9,131 nucleotides of DNA, taken from the NCBI GenBank assembly GCA_018064305.1, contig JAGHVP010000123.1, positions 1 through 9,131 on the forward strand, written 5' to 3'. A model generated the notes under the pieces. That model saw only the letters and a list, made by a program, of their open reading frames with translations. It made no database searches and was not told the origin of the DNA. Made by a program: the position numbers and the translations under genes. Below, in pieces: positions 1-7,703 of the stretch. Each line of letters opens with the position of its first letter. Positions within the stretch are counted from its first letter, which is position 1. Origin of the DNA: Candidatus Equibacterium intestinale (GTDB taxonomy: Bacteria > Bacteroidota > Bacteroidia > Bacteroidales > UBA932).

Positions 1-1353
1 ATATCAAGCCCCGGCGACTTCAAGTCTGTTGTCGAGGTGTCCAAGGTTATTACCGAATCGCGCATCTGCGCCCTCTCCCGCGCTGTGGAGAAAGATATAG
101 ACATGGCTGCCGAGGCCCTGCAGTACGCCCGCCTCAAACGCATCCATACAGGTATCGGCACATCAGACTACCACATCAAGTACAAGTTCAATTCAAACCG
201 TGAGGATGTCCTGGAAAGAGCCATAGCCTGTGTCAAGTATGCACGCAGGTATGTAGATGACGTAGAGTTCTATGCAGAGGATGCGGGCCGCACAGAGAAC
301 GAATATCTTGCAAGGGTGATAGAGGCGGTGATTGCAGCAGGAGCCACTGTTGTGAATATCCCCGACACGACCGGTTATTGCTTCCCTGCAGAATACGGAG
401 AGAAGATAGCATACCTCAGGAACAACGTTCCCAACATAGACAAGGCAATTATCTCGACCCACTGCCACAACGACCTCGGTATGGCCACGGCCAACACCCT
501 GGCAGGTGTCATGAACGGTGCGCGCCAGGTTGAGGTTACCATCAACGGTATCGGCGAGCGTGCCGGCAACACAGCCCTCGAAGAGGTTGTGATGGCCATC
601 AAGAGCCGCAAGGAATTCCCCGTATATACCGATATCAACACAAAACATATCACCAAAGTCTCACATCAGGTGTCATCTATGATGAGGATGCCGGTGCAGC
701 CCAACAAGGCTATTGTGGGCCGCAATGCATTCGCCCATTCGTCAGGCATCCATCAGGACGGCGTGCTCAAGAAACGCGAGAGCTACGAAATCATAGACCC
801 TACCGACATCGGTCTGGTTGATTCAACCATCGCCCTCACCGCCCGCAGCGGCCGTGCGGCGCTCGACCACCATCTGCACCGCCTGGGCATCAACCTCTCG
901 GCACAGGAGCTTGCCATCGCATACGAGAAATTCCTGCGTGTTGCCGACAGCAAGAAAGATATTGCAGACAGTGACCTTTACGAGATAGCAGGAGTGGCCG
1001 ACGGCATTGTCGCTCAGAATATCAAACTCAAATACCTGCAGGTGATTTCAGGTAAGAGTGCGATTCCCATGGCCACAGTCACCCTTACAATAGACGGTGA
1101 GGACTGCACTGCCACAAGCAGCGGACAGGGGCCCGTGGATGCTGCGTTCTCTGCCGTCAAGTCGCTGGTACACCGTAAGATAAACCTTGAGGAGATGCTC
1201 ATCCAGTCTATCAACGGCGGCACAGACGACATCGGCAAGGTACACATCCAGATAGAGAACAAGAAACAGATATACTACGGCTTCGCAGCCAACAGGGATA
1301 TCGTAACAGCCTCGGTGGAGGCGTTTGTAAACGCAATTTCAAAACTGCTTTAA
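1..1353 (+). CDS. leuA: 2-isopropylmalate synthase, 5'-truncated by window edge
   Basis: Catalyses the first committed step of leucine synthesis in the cytoplasm: acetyl-CoA plus 2-oxoisovalerate gives 2-isopropylmalate. The frame is open from base 1, and the residues before the first in-window start (GTG at 37) read [13 protein letters not shown], a typical internal LeuA segment. The gene therefore begins outside the window. About 450 codons are visible, and full-length relatives are near 500, so roughly 45-50 N-terminal residues, including the expected DTTLRDGEQ motif, are missing. Visible marks are the metal-binding HCHNDLGMA motif (bases 460-486), [15 protein letters not shown], the SGIHQDG segment and a C-terminal domain (about bases 1020-1350) that fits the leucine-binding regulatory domain, implying feedback inhibition. 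The regulatory domain and SGIHQDG argue for LeuA over homocitrate synthase; a citramalate synthase is less likely but not excluded. leuB, leuC and leuD are not visible and may lie upstream. Confidence 0.93.
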   Translation: MSSPGDFKSVVEVSKVITESRICALSRAVEKDIDMAAEALQYARLKRIHTGIGTSDYHIKYKFNSNREDVLERAIACVKYARRYVDDVEFYAEDAGRTENEYLARVIEAVIAAGATVVNIPDTTGYCFPAEYGEKIAYLRNNVPNIDKAIISTHCHNDLGMATANTLAGVMNGARQVEVTINGIGERAGNTALEEVVMAIKSRKEFPVYTDINTKHITKVSHQVSSMMRMPVQPNKAIVGRNAFAHSSGIHQDGVLKKRESYEIIDPTDIGLVDSTIALTARSGRAALDHHLHRLGINLSAQELAIAYEKFLRVADSKKDIADSDLYEIAGVADGIVAQNIKLKYLQVISGKSAIPMATVTLTIDGEDCTATSSGQGPVDAAFSAVKSLVHRKINLEEMLIQSINGGTDDIGKVHIQIENKKQIYYGFAANRDIVTASVEAFVNAISKLL

Positions 1354-1356
1354 GCC

Positions 1357-2229
1357 ATGATTGCAAAGTCAGAACTGATAATCAACGAAGACGGATCCGT
1401 TTTCCATCTCCACATCAAGCCTGAACATCTTGCCGACACAGTGGTGCTGGTGGGCGACCCGGGCCGCGTAGGGATGGTTTCGTCTTTCTTCGATTCGATT
1501 GAAGACGAAGGCCAGAGCCGTGAGTTCCGCCACGCTACAGGCACATACAGAGGCTGCCGCATGACATGCGTGTCGCACGGTATCGGCACAGACAACATCG
1601 ATATCGTGATGACAGAGCTTGACGCACTTGCAAACATCGATTTCGCCACCCGCGAAGTAAGGAAGGAGCACCGCACCCTGCGCCTGGTGCGTGTCGGCAC
1701 AAGCGGCGCCATACATGCCGACATCCCACTTGGAAGCTATGTCCTTTCGAATGTGAGCATCGGATTCGACTGCCTGATGCGCTGGTACGGCAATATCGAC
1801 AAGATAAACCTGAACGGTTACGAGCAGGACTTCCTCCGTTTCATGGATTGGGACGCGGCCGGTCTGCCTCATCCTTATTTCGTACGTTCTTCAGAGAAGC
1901 TGACAAAGCTGCTGTCTGATTTCACCATACCCGGAATGACCATCTCTGCACCTGGTTTCTACGGGCCGCAGTGCCGCGTGCTGCGCGTTCCTCTGGCTAT
2001 GCCAGACATGATGGAGAAGCTTGAAGCATGGCGCTACGACGGCCGCCGCATCACCAATTTCGAGATGGAAAGCTCGGCCCTGGCAGGTCTGGCGGCTCAT
2101 CTTGGACACGATGCCACCACGGTGTGCTGCATAATTGCAAACCGCTATGCTGGTGAGAGCAATACAGACTACAAGCCGCATGTCATGGGGCTTGTAAAAG
2201 GTGTGCTCGACCGTCTTGCAGGATTCTAG
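1357..2229 (+). CDS. nucleoside phosphorylase, uridine phosphorylase family
   Basis: A 290-aa cytoplasmic enzyme of the PNP/UDP family, which splits nucleosides with phosphate into a free base and (deoxy)ribose-1-phosphate for pyrimidine or purine salvage. Visible motifs are GDPGRV (residues 33-38, phosphate binding), HGIGTDNID (74-82), RVGTSGA (112-118, phosphate loop), APGFYGPQ (198-205, base-pocket region) and NFEMESSAL (234-242, ribose-contacting glutamates). These resemble uridine phosphorylase more than trimeric purine phosphorylase, but substrate cannot be fixed by eye, so no symbol is given. The ATG lies 3 bases after the leuA stop with no Shine-Dalgarno sequence, as is usual in Bacteroidetes. 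Co-transcription with leuA is likely, although the pathways are unrelated. The stop codon overlaps the stop of the opposing ddh gene. Related enzymes in gut Bacteroides have been linked to breakdown of nucleoside-analogue drugs. Confidence 0.88.
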   Translation: MIAKSELIINEDGSVFHLHIKPEHLADTVVLVGDPGRVGMVSSFFDSIEDEGQSREFRHATGTYRGCRMTCVSHGIGTDNIDIVMTELDALANIDFATREVRKEHRTLRLVRVGTSGAIHADIPLGSYVLSNVSIGFDCLMRWYGNIDKINLNGYEQDFLRFMDWDAAGLPHPYFVRSSEKLTKLLSDFTIPGMTISAPGFYGPQCRVLRVPLAMPDMMEKLEAWRYDGRRITNFEMESSALAGLAAHLGHDATTVCCIIANRYAGESNTDYKPHVMGLVKGVLDRLAGF

Positions 2230-3122
2230 ACCAACTTTCTGACCCAGTCTTCACGAGTGCCCGGGAGAAGGTCCACGGGCGGAATCTCTATGAGCGTATA
2301 GCAGCCTGGCTGCTGGCGCAGCACCGCACGTGCGGCTGATACCAGGATCTGAGCAGTGAGGGCAGGGTTGTTGATCTTCATGTTGAATTCGAAGTTCTGG
2401 TTGTGTGTCTTGCCTGAAACTCCCTTGCGCACCAGATTCACACCGTGCCCCATATCCTTGAGCACATCCACGCTTTCCACCTGCATCACGTGTGTTTCAT
2501 CGTTCACGAAATAGGGGTCGGCCTTCACTGCAGCCGCGATTGCTGCAAAGTCGTAGCCGGGCTTGACCTGTACATATACCATGCGGCGGTGCACGCCTGT
2601 CCCCATCGGAATTGTGACAGAAAGTGCGTCGGCCACGCCTTCAATGGCTTTTACTGCCACAGAGTGCCCCATGCTCATACCGGGACCGAAGTTGGTGTAG
2701 GTGATGCCTTTCGGTGCGCAGGCCTCGAGCAGTGTGCGGACCACAGAGTCGCTGCCCGGATCCCAGCCTGCCGAGATGATGCTGGCGCGGCCGGCCTTCT
2801 TCGCGGCTGCATCCAGAGAGGCGCGGAGCTCTGGAATCTTTGTGTGTATGTCAAAGCTGTCAACAGTGCTTATGCCGAGGGCCAGTGCCTCCAGTGCATG
2901 CTTCTCGGTCTGGCGTGTGGGGACGCCCAGTATTGCAACATCCACATTTTCAAGCTCTGCGAGAGAAGTGACCACCCTGTAGGGCTGCAGCGCCTGGGGG
3001 ATGTCTGCGGCATTGCGGCGCACAACACCTGCTATCTCGAAATCTCCGGCTGCTTCAAGAGCCTCGATTACATATCTTCCAATATTGCCGTATCCAACCA
3101 CGGCTGCACGGATCTTTGCCAT
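2226..3122 (-). CDS. ddh: meso-diaminopimelate dehydrogenase
   Basis: A 298-aa NADPH-dependent enzyme that makes meso-2,6-diaminopimelate from tetrahydrodipicolinate and ammonia in one step, bypassing the acylated or aminotransferase routes. It has an N-terminal Rossmann nucleotide-binding motif, VVGYGNIGR (residues 8-16), a VDSFDIH segment (87-93), the SAGWDPGSDS loop (117-126) and FGPGMSMGHS (145-154), plus HRR at 178-180. All align well with the Corynebacterium-type Ddh as I remember it (GYGNLGR, STGWDPG, WGPGLSQGHS). It is the last gene of the lysC-dapB-dapA-ddh operon, starting 9 bases after the dapA stop, which supports the assignment: DapA and DapB supply its substrate. Its TAG stop overlaps the TAG of the convergent phosphorylase gene, so there is no room for a dedicated terminator between them. 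Confidence 0.93.
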   Translation of the reverse strand: MAKIRAAVVGYGNIGRYVIEALEAAGDFEIAGVVRRNAADIPQALQPYRVVTSLAELENVDVAILGVPTRQTEKHALEALALGISTVDSFDIHTKIPELRASLDAAAKKAGRASIISAGWDPGSDSVVRTLLEACAPKGITYTNFGPGMSMGHSVAVKAIEGVADALSVTIPMGTGVHRRMVYVQVKPGYDFAAIAAAVKADPYFVNDETHVMQVESVDVLKDMGHGVNLVRKGVSGKTHNQNFEFNMKINNPALTAQILVSAARAVLRQQPGCYTLIEIPPVDLLPGTREDWVRKLV

Positions 3123-3131
3123 AACGATAAG

Positions 3132-4016
3132 TTATTTGATGATGTCCAAATTCTGAAGTGTCCTGCGCATAAGGGCCATGGTGCTCTCTGAAGCGGGTAC
3201 CAGCGGCAGACGGAGTTCGTTCTCCATCATTCCCATAAGTGATAGGGCTGCCTTTGCAGGAATGGGGTTGCTCTCCACGAAGCAGTTCTTGAAGAGGTCG
3301 AAAAGGCGGTGGTGGATGGCGCGTGCGGTGACAAGGTCGTTTTTCTGCATGGCCTCGGTCATCTGCACAAGCTCTTTCGGAACGATGTTAGATGCCACGC
3401 TTACAACTCCTGCGGCTCCTGTGGCCATCAGGGAGAGGGTCTCGTCGTCGTTGCCGCACAGCACTGCGAAATCCTTGGGTGCGTGTGCTATGATGCGTGA
3501 GATCTGGGCGTAGTTGCCGGATGCTTCCTTCACTGCAATGATGTTGGGGTGCTCTGCCAGCGCCAGGGTGGTTTCGGCGGTGATGTTGACACCGGTGCGT
3601 CCGGGCACGTTATAGAGTACTATGGGCTTCGGTGAATAGTCGGCAACTGCCTGGAAATAGGTGCGCAGACCATCCTGGGAAGGCTTGTTGTAATAGGGGG
3701 TGACAACAAGGAATGCATCGGGGCCGTAAGGGGCCAGCACATCTATGTTGCCGCGGGTCATCACCAGCGAGTTGGTGCCTACACCAACCATCACGGGGCG
3801 TCCGGCTGAGTTGGCTTTGGCAATCTGCAGAAGCTTTATCCTCTCGGAATCCATGAGACAGGGGGTCTCGCCTGTGGTGCCTAACGGAACCAGGAAATGG
3901 ATCCCGGATTCAATCTGGAACTGAACAAGCTTTTCAAAGGCTTTGTAGTCTACCTCTTCGTTCTTGAACGGGGTGACAAGAGCTGTGCCGCAACCTTTCA
4001 GTAATAAATTGTCCAT
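3132..4016 (-). CDS. dapA: 4-hydroxy-tetrahydrodipicolinate synthase
   Basis: A 294-aa (beta/alpha)8 aldolase-type enzyme that condenses pyruvate with aspartate-4-semialdehyde, the branch point into lysine and diaminopimelate. Length matches the family (about 292 aa). Key motifs are GTTGET (residues 46-51), VTPYYNKP (105-112), YNVPGRTG (135-142) with the catalytic tyrosine at 135, and VKEASGN (162-168) with the Schiff-base lysine at 163. This lysine motif and the YNVPGRT motif separate it from sialic-acid lyase and other NAL-superfamily enzymes, and the neighbours dapB and ddh confirm the pathway. The start ATG lies one base beyond the dapB stop, so translational coupling is likely; no Shine-Dalgarno sequence is evident. 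Confidence 0.96.
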   Translation of the reverse strand: MDNLLLKGCGTALVTPFKNEEVDYKAFEKLVQFQIESGIHFLVPLGTTGETPCLMDSERIKLLQIAKANSAGRPVMVGVGTNSLVMTRGNIDVLAPYGPDAFLVVTPYYNKPSQDGLRTYFQAVADYSPKPIVLYNVPGRTGVNITAETTLALAEHPNIIAVKEASGNYAQISRIIAHAPKDFAVLCGNDDETLSLMATGAAGVVSVASNIVPKELVQMTEAMQKNDLVTARAIHHRLFDLFKNCFVESNPIPAKAALSLMGMMENELRLPLVPASESTMALMRRTLQNLDIIK

Positions 4017-4017
4017 A

Positions 4018-4710
4018 TTATTCTGCAGTGTTTAATATTAATTCCTTGAATTCGTGTACTCCGCTGATGCCCTGCGTCATTACGGCGGCTTCTACGGCAC
4101 CTGCGGCAAAACCCTCGCGGCTGAATGCCTCGTGGGTGAGGGTGAGGCGGTCGGCGCCTCCTGTGAGGTTCAGAGTGTGGATTCCGGCCACTTCGCCTAT
4201 CCTGAACGACTGGATGGGAGTGGTGCATCCGGCAGCACCGTCAACTATGGATGCAAGTGTCTTCGCTGTGCCGCTGGGAGCGTCCAGCTTGTGTATGTGG
4301 TGGGTCTCTTCAATGGCGGTGGTGTATCCTCCGAAACGTGCCGCCATCCTTGAGATGAACTCTGCCGTAGCAAAGAGGATGTTCACTCCGATGGAGTAGT
4401 TCGATGAATATATCATCGTGGTGCCGCACTTCTCGAAGTACGAGACCACATCCTGCCTGATGTCGTCCCATCCGGTGGTACCGACCACCACGGCCTTGAA
4501 GTTCTCTGCCAGAAACTTGTAGTTGTCCCTGAATGCGTCCGGCACTGTGAAGTCTATGCATACGCATTCCGCAGCCAGCTCCCTGGGTGTGGCGGTGATG
4601 TCGTCGCTGCAGGCCGCGCACTCTATGCCTCTCTTCTTGAGGCAGGCCTCCACCATATGTCCCATACGGCCGTAGCCGCTTATGATTACCTTAAGATTAT
4701 TCTGCTCCAT
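4018..4710 (-). CDS. dapB: 4-hydroxy-tetrahydrodipicolinate reductase
   Basis: A 230-aa NAD(P)H-dependent reductase converting the DapA product to tetrahydrodipicolinate, the substrate for ddh. It has an N-terminal nucleotide-binding motif, SGYGRMGH (residues 11-18), GTTGW (78-82), SSNYSIGVN (102-110), and the catalytic/substrate-binding segment ETHHIHKLDAPSGTA (135-149), in which H137 and K141 correspond to the E. coli acid/base pair H159/K163. It is somewhat shorter than the E. coli enzyme (273 aa). The frame stays open to an ATG at 4743, but that would add 11 residues unlike the family, so the ATG at 4710, directly before the Rossmann fold, is preferred. The chosen start overlaps the 3' end of the aspartokinase gene by 14 bases, indicating tight operon coupling. 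Confidence 0.94.
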   Translation of the reverse strand: MEQNNLKVIISGYGRMGHMVEACLKKRGIECAACSDDITATPRELAAECVCIDFTVPDAFRDNYKFLAENFKAVVVGTTGWDDIRQDVVSYFEKCGTTMIYSSNYSIGVNILFATAEFISRMAARFGGYTTAIEETHHIHKLDAPSGTAKTLASIVDGAAGCTTPIQSFRIGEVAGIHTLNLTGGADRLTLTHEAFSREGFAAGAVEAAVMTQGISGVHEFKELILNTAE

Positions 4711-6070
4711 TTTCGAAGAATACTTTATGAAGTGTACGCACAATGGCCGCCATTTCCGGGCGGTCTATCACAAGCGACAGGTTCAGGAACGACGAGCCCT
4801 GTGACATCATATATATCTTGCAGTCGCTCAAGGCTTCGAATATGGTGGCGAAGGCGCCTTTTATGCCTATGATATTCTTGCCGATTATTGAAACCTGCGA
4901 CTTGTCGCGGTCGACGGTTACCTTGCCGTACTGTGCAAGGTCTGCCACAACCTCTTCCAGGGGCTGTTTTGCGTCCACCGTCACAGAAACGCTGGCTTCC
5001 GACGTGCTGATCATGTCAACCGACACGCCGTGACGGCCGAACACGTCGAAAATCTTGGACATGAAGCCTGTTGCGTTGATCATCTTGGGGGAGTAGATGC
5101 TCACCACCCTGATGTTTTCGTTGTATGAGACAGACTTGATGCCGTCGAATATGCATGAGCGGTTGAGCACCACAGTGCCGTCTCCGCCGGGATTCATGGA
5201 ATTGAGCACATACAGCGGGATGTTTTTGGTTGCTGCGGGCTCTATGCATAGGGGGTGGAGCACTTTCGCGCCGAAACGTGCCAGCTCGGCCGCCTCTTCG
5301 TAAGAAATCTTCTTGATGCCGCGTGTGTTCTCTACCATGCGCGGGTCTGCGGTGCGGATTCCGTCCACATCAGTCCATATCTCTATGCGGTCGGCGTCAA
5401 GCACCATGCCCAGGAGCGATGCCGAATAGTCGCTGCCTCCGCGTCCGAGCACTGTGGGGTCGCCTTCGATGGTCACGCCCACGAAACCTTGTGTGATGAC
5501 GGCGTCATATCCCTTGTAGGCCTTCGATATCACCTTGTCGGCCCTTTTTGCAACTTCGTCGACAAGAGGGGAGGCGCTCATGTATTCCTTTGCTGTGATC
5601 ATGAAGTGCCGTGCGTCAACCCAGGCTGTGCTTATGCCGAAGGTGTTCAGCATGAAGCAGATGATGTTTGATGAGAGATATTCACCCATCGATGTGATGT
5701 AGGCCTTGTCGCTGTCGGGGATCTGCGCGTTGAGGTGCGCCTTGGAAAGGGTCCAGAGAGAGTTGCATATCTTGTCAATCGTGGCAAAGATATCGCCGGT
5801 ACTTGGCTCTGACTTGTAGCCGCCGGCTTTGATGCACTCCTCTATGATGCCTTTGTGACGTGCGCTGAGGCCGTCTACCACCACCTGGCATTCTTCTTTC
5901 TGCCCGGTTTCGATGCAGTTGATGAGTTTGTACAGCGAGTCTGTGACTTTGGCACAGGCGGAAACCACAATTACAGGTTTGTCCTTCAATTTTTTCGATA
6001 TGATCGATATGGACCTTTTGATTGCGGTGGCATCGGAGACCGACGTCCCGCCGAATTTCATTACTATCAT
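4697..6070 (-). CDS. lysC: aspartokinase, monofunctional, lysine-sensitive type
   Basis: Phosphorylates aspartate as the first step of the lysine, threonine and methionine pathways. With the ATG at 6070 it has 457 residues: an amino-acid kinase domain (about 1-300) and two ACT domains (about 320-385 and 392-455). Motifs are MKFGGTSV (4-11), ITQGFVG (192-198), LGRGGSDYSA (208-217), WTDVDGIRTADPR (232-244) and FGAKVLHP (266-273). There is no homoserine dehydrogenase domain, so it is not ThrA-like. The ACT segment with HGVSVDMISTSE (347-358) resembles E. coli LysC, suggesting lysine feedback; this is inference. The open frame runs to 6178, but the extra 36 residues are low-complexity translation of AT-rich intergenic DNA, so the ATG at 6070 (or 6061, just before KFGG) is preferred. 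It is the first gene of the lysine operon. Confidence 0.93.
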   Translation of the reverse strand: MIVMKFGGTSVSDATAIKRSISIISKKLKDKPVIVVSACAKVTDSLYKLINCIETGQKEECQVVVDGLSARHKGIIEECIKAGGYKSEPSTGDIFATIDKICNSLWTLSKAHLNAQIPDSDKAYITSMGEYLSSNIICFMLNTFGISTAWVDARHFMITAKEYMSASPLVDEVAKRADKVISKAYKGYDAVITQGFVGVTIEGDPTVLGRGGSDYSASLLGMVLDADRIEIWTDVDGIRTADPRMVENTRGIKKISYEEAAELARFGAKVLHPLCIEPAATKNIPLYVLNSMNPGGDGTVVLNRSCIFDGIKSVSYNENIRVVSIYSPKMINATGFMSKIFDVFGRHGVSVDMISTSEASVSVTVDAKQPLEEVVADLAQYGKVTVDRDKSQVSIIGKNIIGIKGAFATIFEALSDCKIYMMSQGSSFLNLSLVIDRPEMAAIVRTLHKVFFENGAE

Positions 6071-6094
6071 TTGTGTACAAGTTGTTTTCAGCCT

Positions 6095-6102
6095 CAAATT
6101 TA
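6095..6102 (-). promoter_or_regulatory. candidate -7 box for the lysC operon
   Basis: On the minus strand the sequence reads TAAATTTG, a full match to the Bacteroidetes -7 consensus TAnnTTTG. It lies 24 bases upstream of the lysC ATG, implying a short leader. No TTTG -33 element is seen at the usual 19-21 base spacing, so the call is tentative. Confidence 0.42.
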
Positions 6103-6110
6103 AGAAAATA

Positions 6111-6118
6111 TACCTTTG
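6111..6118 (+). promoter_or_regulatory. candidate -7 box for the TIM-barrel lipoprotein gene
   Basis: TACCTTTG matches the Bacteroidetes -7 consensus TAnnTTTG. A TTTC at 6086-6089, 21 bases upstream, is a near match to the -33 TTTG. The predicted leader would be about 70 bases, ending in an A/T-rich stretch before the ATG at 6195. It sits only 8 bases from the opposing candidate lysC box, so the two promoters would be divergent and overlapping. Confidence 0.45.
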
Positions 6119-6194
6119 AATTATTGTGTGGCTCAAAAAAATTACTATTTTTAACAAATATTTTTTAAGAGGAATCAATCGTTAATAATAAACT

Positions 6195-7187
6195 ATGAAA
6201 ATTTTAAGGAAAACACTTCTGATGCTGGCTGTGGCAATCTCCGCAGTCGCTTGCAAGGCTCCTGAAGCACAGGGGCCGAAACTTGCCGTAATCCTCTATA
6301 CTGTCCGCAATGAAATGGCGGCAGACTTCAAGGGTACTCTCGAGAAAGTCAAGGAAATCGGCTACGAAGGTGTGGAGTTCGCAGGCCTTTTCGGCAACGA
6401 CCCCGCACAGGTGAAGGCATGGTGCGATGAGATCGGGCTCAAACCCATCTCGGCACATGTGGCACTCAACGAAATGAGGGCAGACATCGACAAGGTCATC
6501 TCTGACTACAAGACCATCGGCTGCGAATATATCGTTGTCCCTTATCTCGAGACATCAGACCGTCCCGGCACTGAGAATTTCGAAAACACACTCGCCGACA
6601 TCAAGGCTTTCGCAGAGAAGGCCAAGGCTGCAGGTCTGAAGATGCTCTATCACAACCACGATTTTGAATTTGTGGAGATGCCCGACGGTACATTCGGCCT
6701 CGACTATATGTACAACACAATCCCCGCCGACCTCCTCGGTGCAGAGCTCGACCTCTGCTGGGTGAAGTATGCAGGCCAGGATCCTTGCGAGTACATTGCA
6801 AAGTATGCAGACCGCGAGAATGTCGTACACATGAAAGACTACTATGCTACAGCCAAGGTTGAGGGTGATCCCTATGCACTCATCGGCCAGGATGAAGGCG
6901 GGGTTGAAGAGTCTCCCGAGACAGCATTCGAGTTCCGCCCCGTAGGTATGGGACTTCAGAGCGTATCAGATATTCTTAAGGCAGTGAAAGACACTGATAT
7001 CGAGTGGATTATCGTTGAACAGGACGAGCCCAGCATGGGGCTTTCTCCTCTGGAGTGTGCAGAACTCAGCTACAAAGTGCTCGAGATGGTACTGGAGTCG
7101 GGCGAGGATGTACAGGTCGAAATCGGCTGCTGCGACGGTGACTGCGACTGCGAAGACTGCCAGCACAACCACGAAAAAACAGAATAA
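6195..7187 (+). CDS. lipoprotein with sugar phosphate isomerase/epimerase-like TIM barrel and Cys-rich tail
   Basis: A 330-aa protein with a basic N-terminus (MKILRK), a hydrophobic segment and a lipobox-like SAVAC, putting the likely lipidated cysteine at residue 20. It is probably anchored in the envelope. Residues about 28-300 form a xylose-isomerase-like/AP-endonuclease-2 type TIM barrel: LYTVRNE (35-41), GYEGVEFAG (57-65), ISAHVAL (85-91), LYHNHDFEF (151-159), ELDLCWVKYAG (184-194), VVHMKDYY (210-217) and WIIVEQDE (271-278). Candidate divalent-metal ligands are H88, H153, E184, H212 and E275. The family includes sugar isomerases, epimerases and enzymes acting on oxidised sugars; the substrate here is unknown. 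After the barrel comes an unusual tail with five cysteines at 312, 313, 317, 319 and 322 and histidines at 324 and 326, among acidic residues. It is transcribed divergently from lysC. Confidence 0.85.
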   Translation: MKILRKTLLMLAVAISAVACKAPEAQGPKLAVILYTVRNEMAADFKGTLEKVKEIGYEGVEFAGLFGNDPAQVKAWCDEIGLKPISAHVALNEMRADIDKVISDYKTIGCEYIVVPYLETSDRPGTENFENTLADIKAFAEKAKAAGLKMLYHNHDFEFVEMPDGTFGLDYMYNTIPADLLGAELDLCWVKYAGQDPCEYIAKYADRENVVHMKDYYATAKVEGDPYALIGQDEGGVEESPETAFEFRPVGMGLQSVSDILKAVKDTDIEWIIVEQDEPSMGLSPLECAELSYKVLEMVLESGEDVQVEIGCCDGDCDCEDCQHNHEKTE

Positions 7188-7229
7188 TCACACATAACAC
7201 AATACATTTAATTTCTATCAACAAACTCA

Positions 7230-7406
7230 ATGGCAAAGATTATTTACATCATTGGTATCGTACTCGCCGTATGGTGTGTCTACGATCTCTTCGCTCACAA
7301 ATCTATCGGAATTATCTGGAAGATTATCATCTCTATCATCATCCTGTCTCTCAGCTGGGTGGGTCTCCTTCTCTATTACTTCATCTTTAGAAACTTAATC
7401 AAATAG
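7230..7406 (+). CDS. small membrane protein, 58 aa, possibly PLDc_N-like
   Basis: An ATG-to-TAG frame of 58 codons starting MAKIIYIIGIV. It has two hydrophobic segments, about residues 4-19 and 28-53, separated by a short polar stretch, YDLFAHKSIG, and ends with a basic RNLIK. The pattern (hydrophobic helix, W..YD, short polar turn, W-starting helix, aromatic YY near the end) recalls small proteins annotated with a phospholipase D N-terminal membrane domain (PLDc_N). That domain marks a membrane anchor, and no catalytic HKD motif is present. It lies 42 bases after the lipoprotein gene and just ahead of a strong hairpin, so it is probably the last gene of that transcript. Translation of a non-random membrane pattern with a clean start supports it as a real gene; function is unknown. 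Confidence 0.7.
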   Translation: MAKIIYIIGIVLAVWCVYDLFAHKSIGIIWKIIISIIILSLSWVGLLLYYFIFRNLIK

Positions 7407-7447
7407 AATAAGAAACAGAAAAACCAACACTTTTCACAAAATATCAA

Positions 7448-7480
7448 CATAAGGGCGGTCCCATCGGAACCGCCCTTATG
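7448..7480 (+). terminator. strong hairpin, probable terminator
   Basis: CATAAGGGCGGT (7448-7459) pairs perfectly with ACCGCCCTTATG (7469-7480) across a 9-base loop, giving a 12-bp GC-rich stem 41 bases after the small membrane gene. There is no U-tract on the plus strand (CGTTGAATGC follows), so it is not a textbook intrinsic terminator. On the minus strand the hairpin is followed by a T-rich stretch, so it could also stop transcription arriving from the RAYT gene. Confidence 0.6.
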
Positions 7481-7630
7481 CGTTGAATGCAGCGCACCCT
7501 AGTGAGCTGGGGATGTGCCTGCTGATCTTCCGGCGCGTCCATCGCGCTGCATAATGGCGTCTGGCAGAGTGCTGCCGGAGTACAGAAGCCAGTGCGTTAT
7601 AGGCGCGGCCCAACATTTATAAGACATGCC

Positions 7631-7672
7631 GGGGAGTGTTCACGGAAATGCGGGAAAACGTGAACGGTCCCC
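7631..7672 (+). repeat. REP1 palindrome
   Basis: Arm GGGGAGTGTTCACG (7631-7644), a 14-base loop GAAATGCGGGAAAA, and arm CGTGAACGGTCCCC (7659-7672). The arms pair at 12 of 14 positions, with a two-base internal mismatch between GGGGA and GTTCACG. It is preceded by GCC and followed by CTGCC, as are the sister copies. Confidence 0.85.
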
Positions 7673-7703
7673 CTGCCGGCGGCCGTTTCGGGGTCTGAAA
7701 GCC

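Noticed and set aside
2445..3191. Long plus-strand open frame (248 codons) opposite ddh and the end of dapA
   Set aside because: It is antisense to well-supported genes, rich in Cys and His as expected from an opposite-strand shadow, and has no recognisable motif.
4711..4743. Upstream start for dapB at 4743
   Set aside because: It would add 11 residues overlapping lysC that do not fit the family N-terminus. The ATG at 4710 directly precedes the Rossmann motif.
5255..5671. Plus-strand open frame of 138 codons opposite lysC
   Set aside because: It lies wholly antisense to the aspartokinase coding region and has shadow-like composition.
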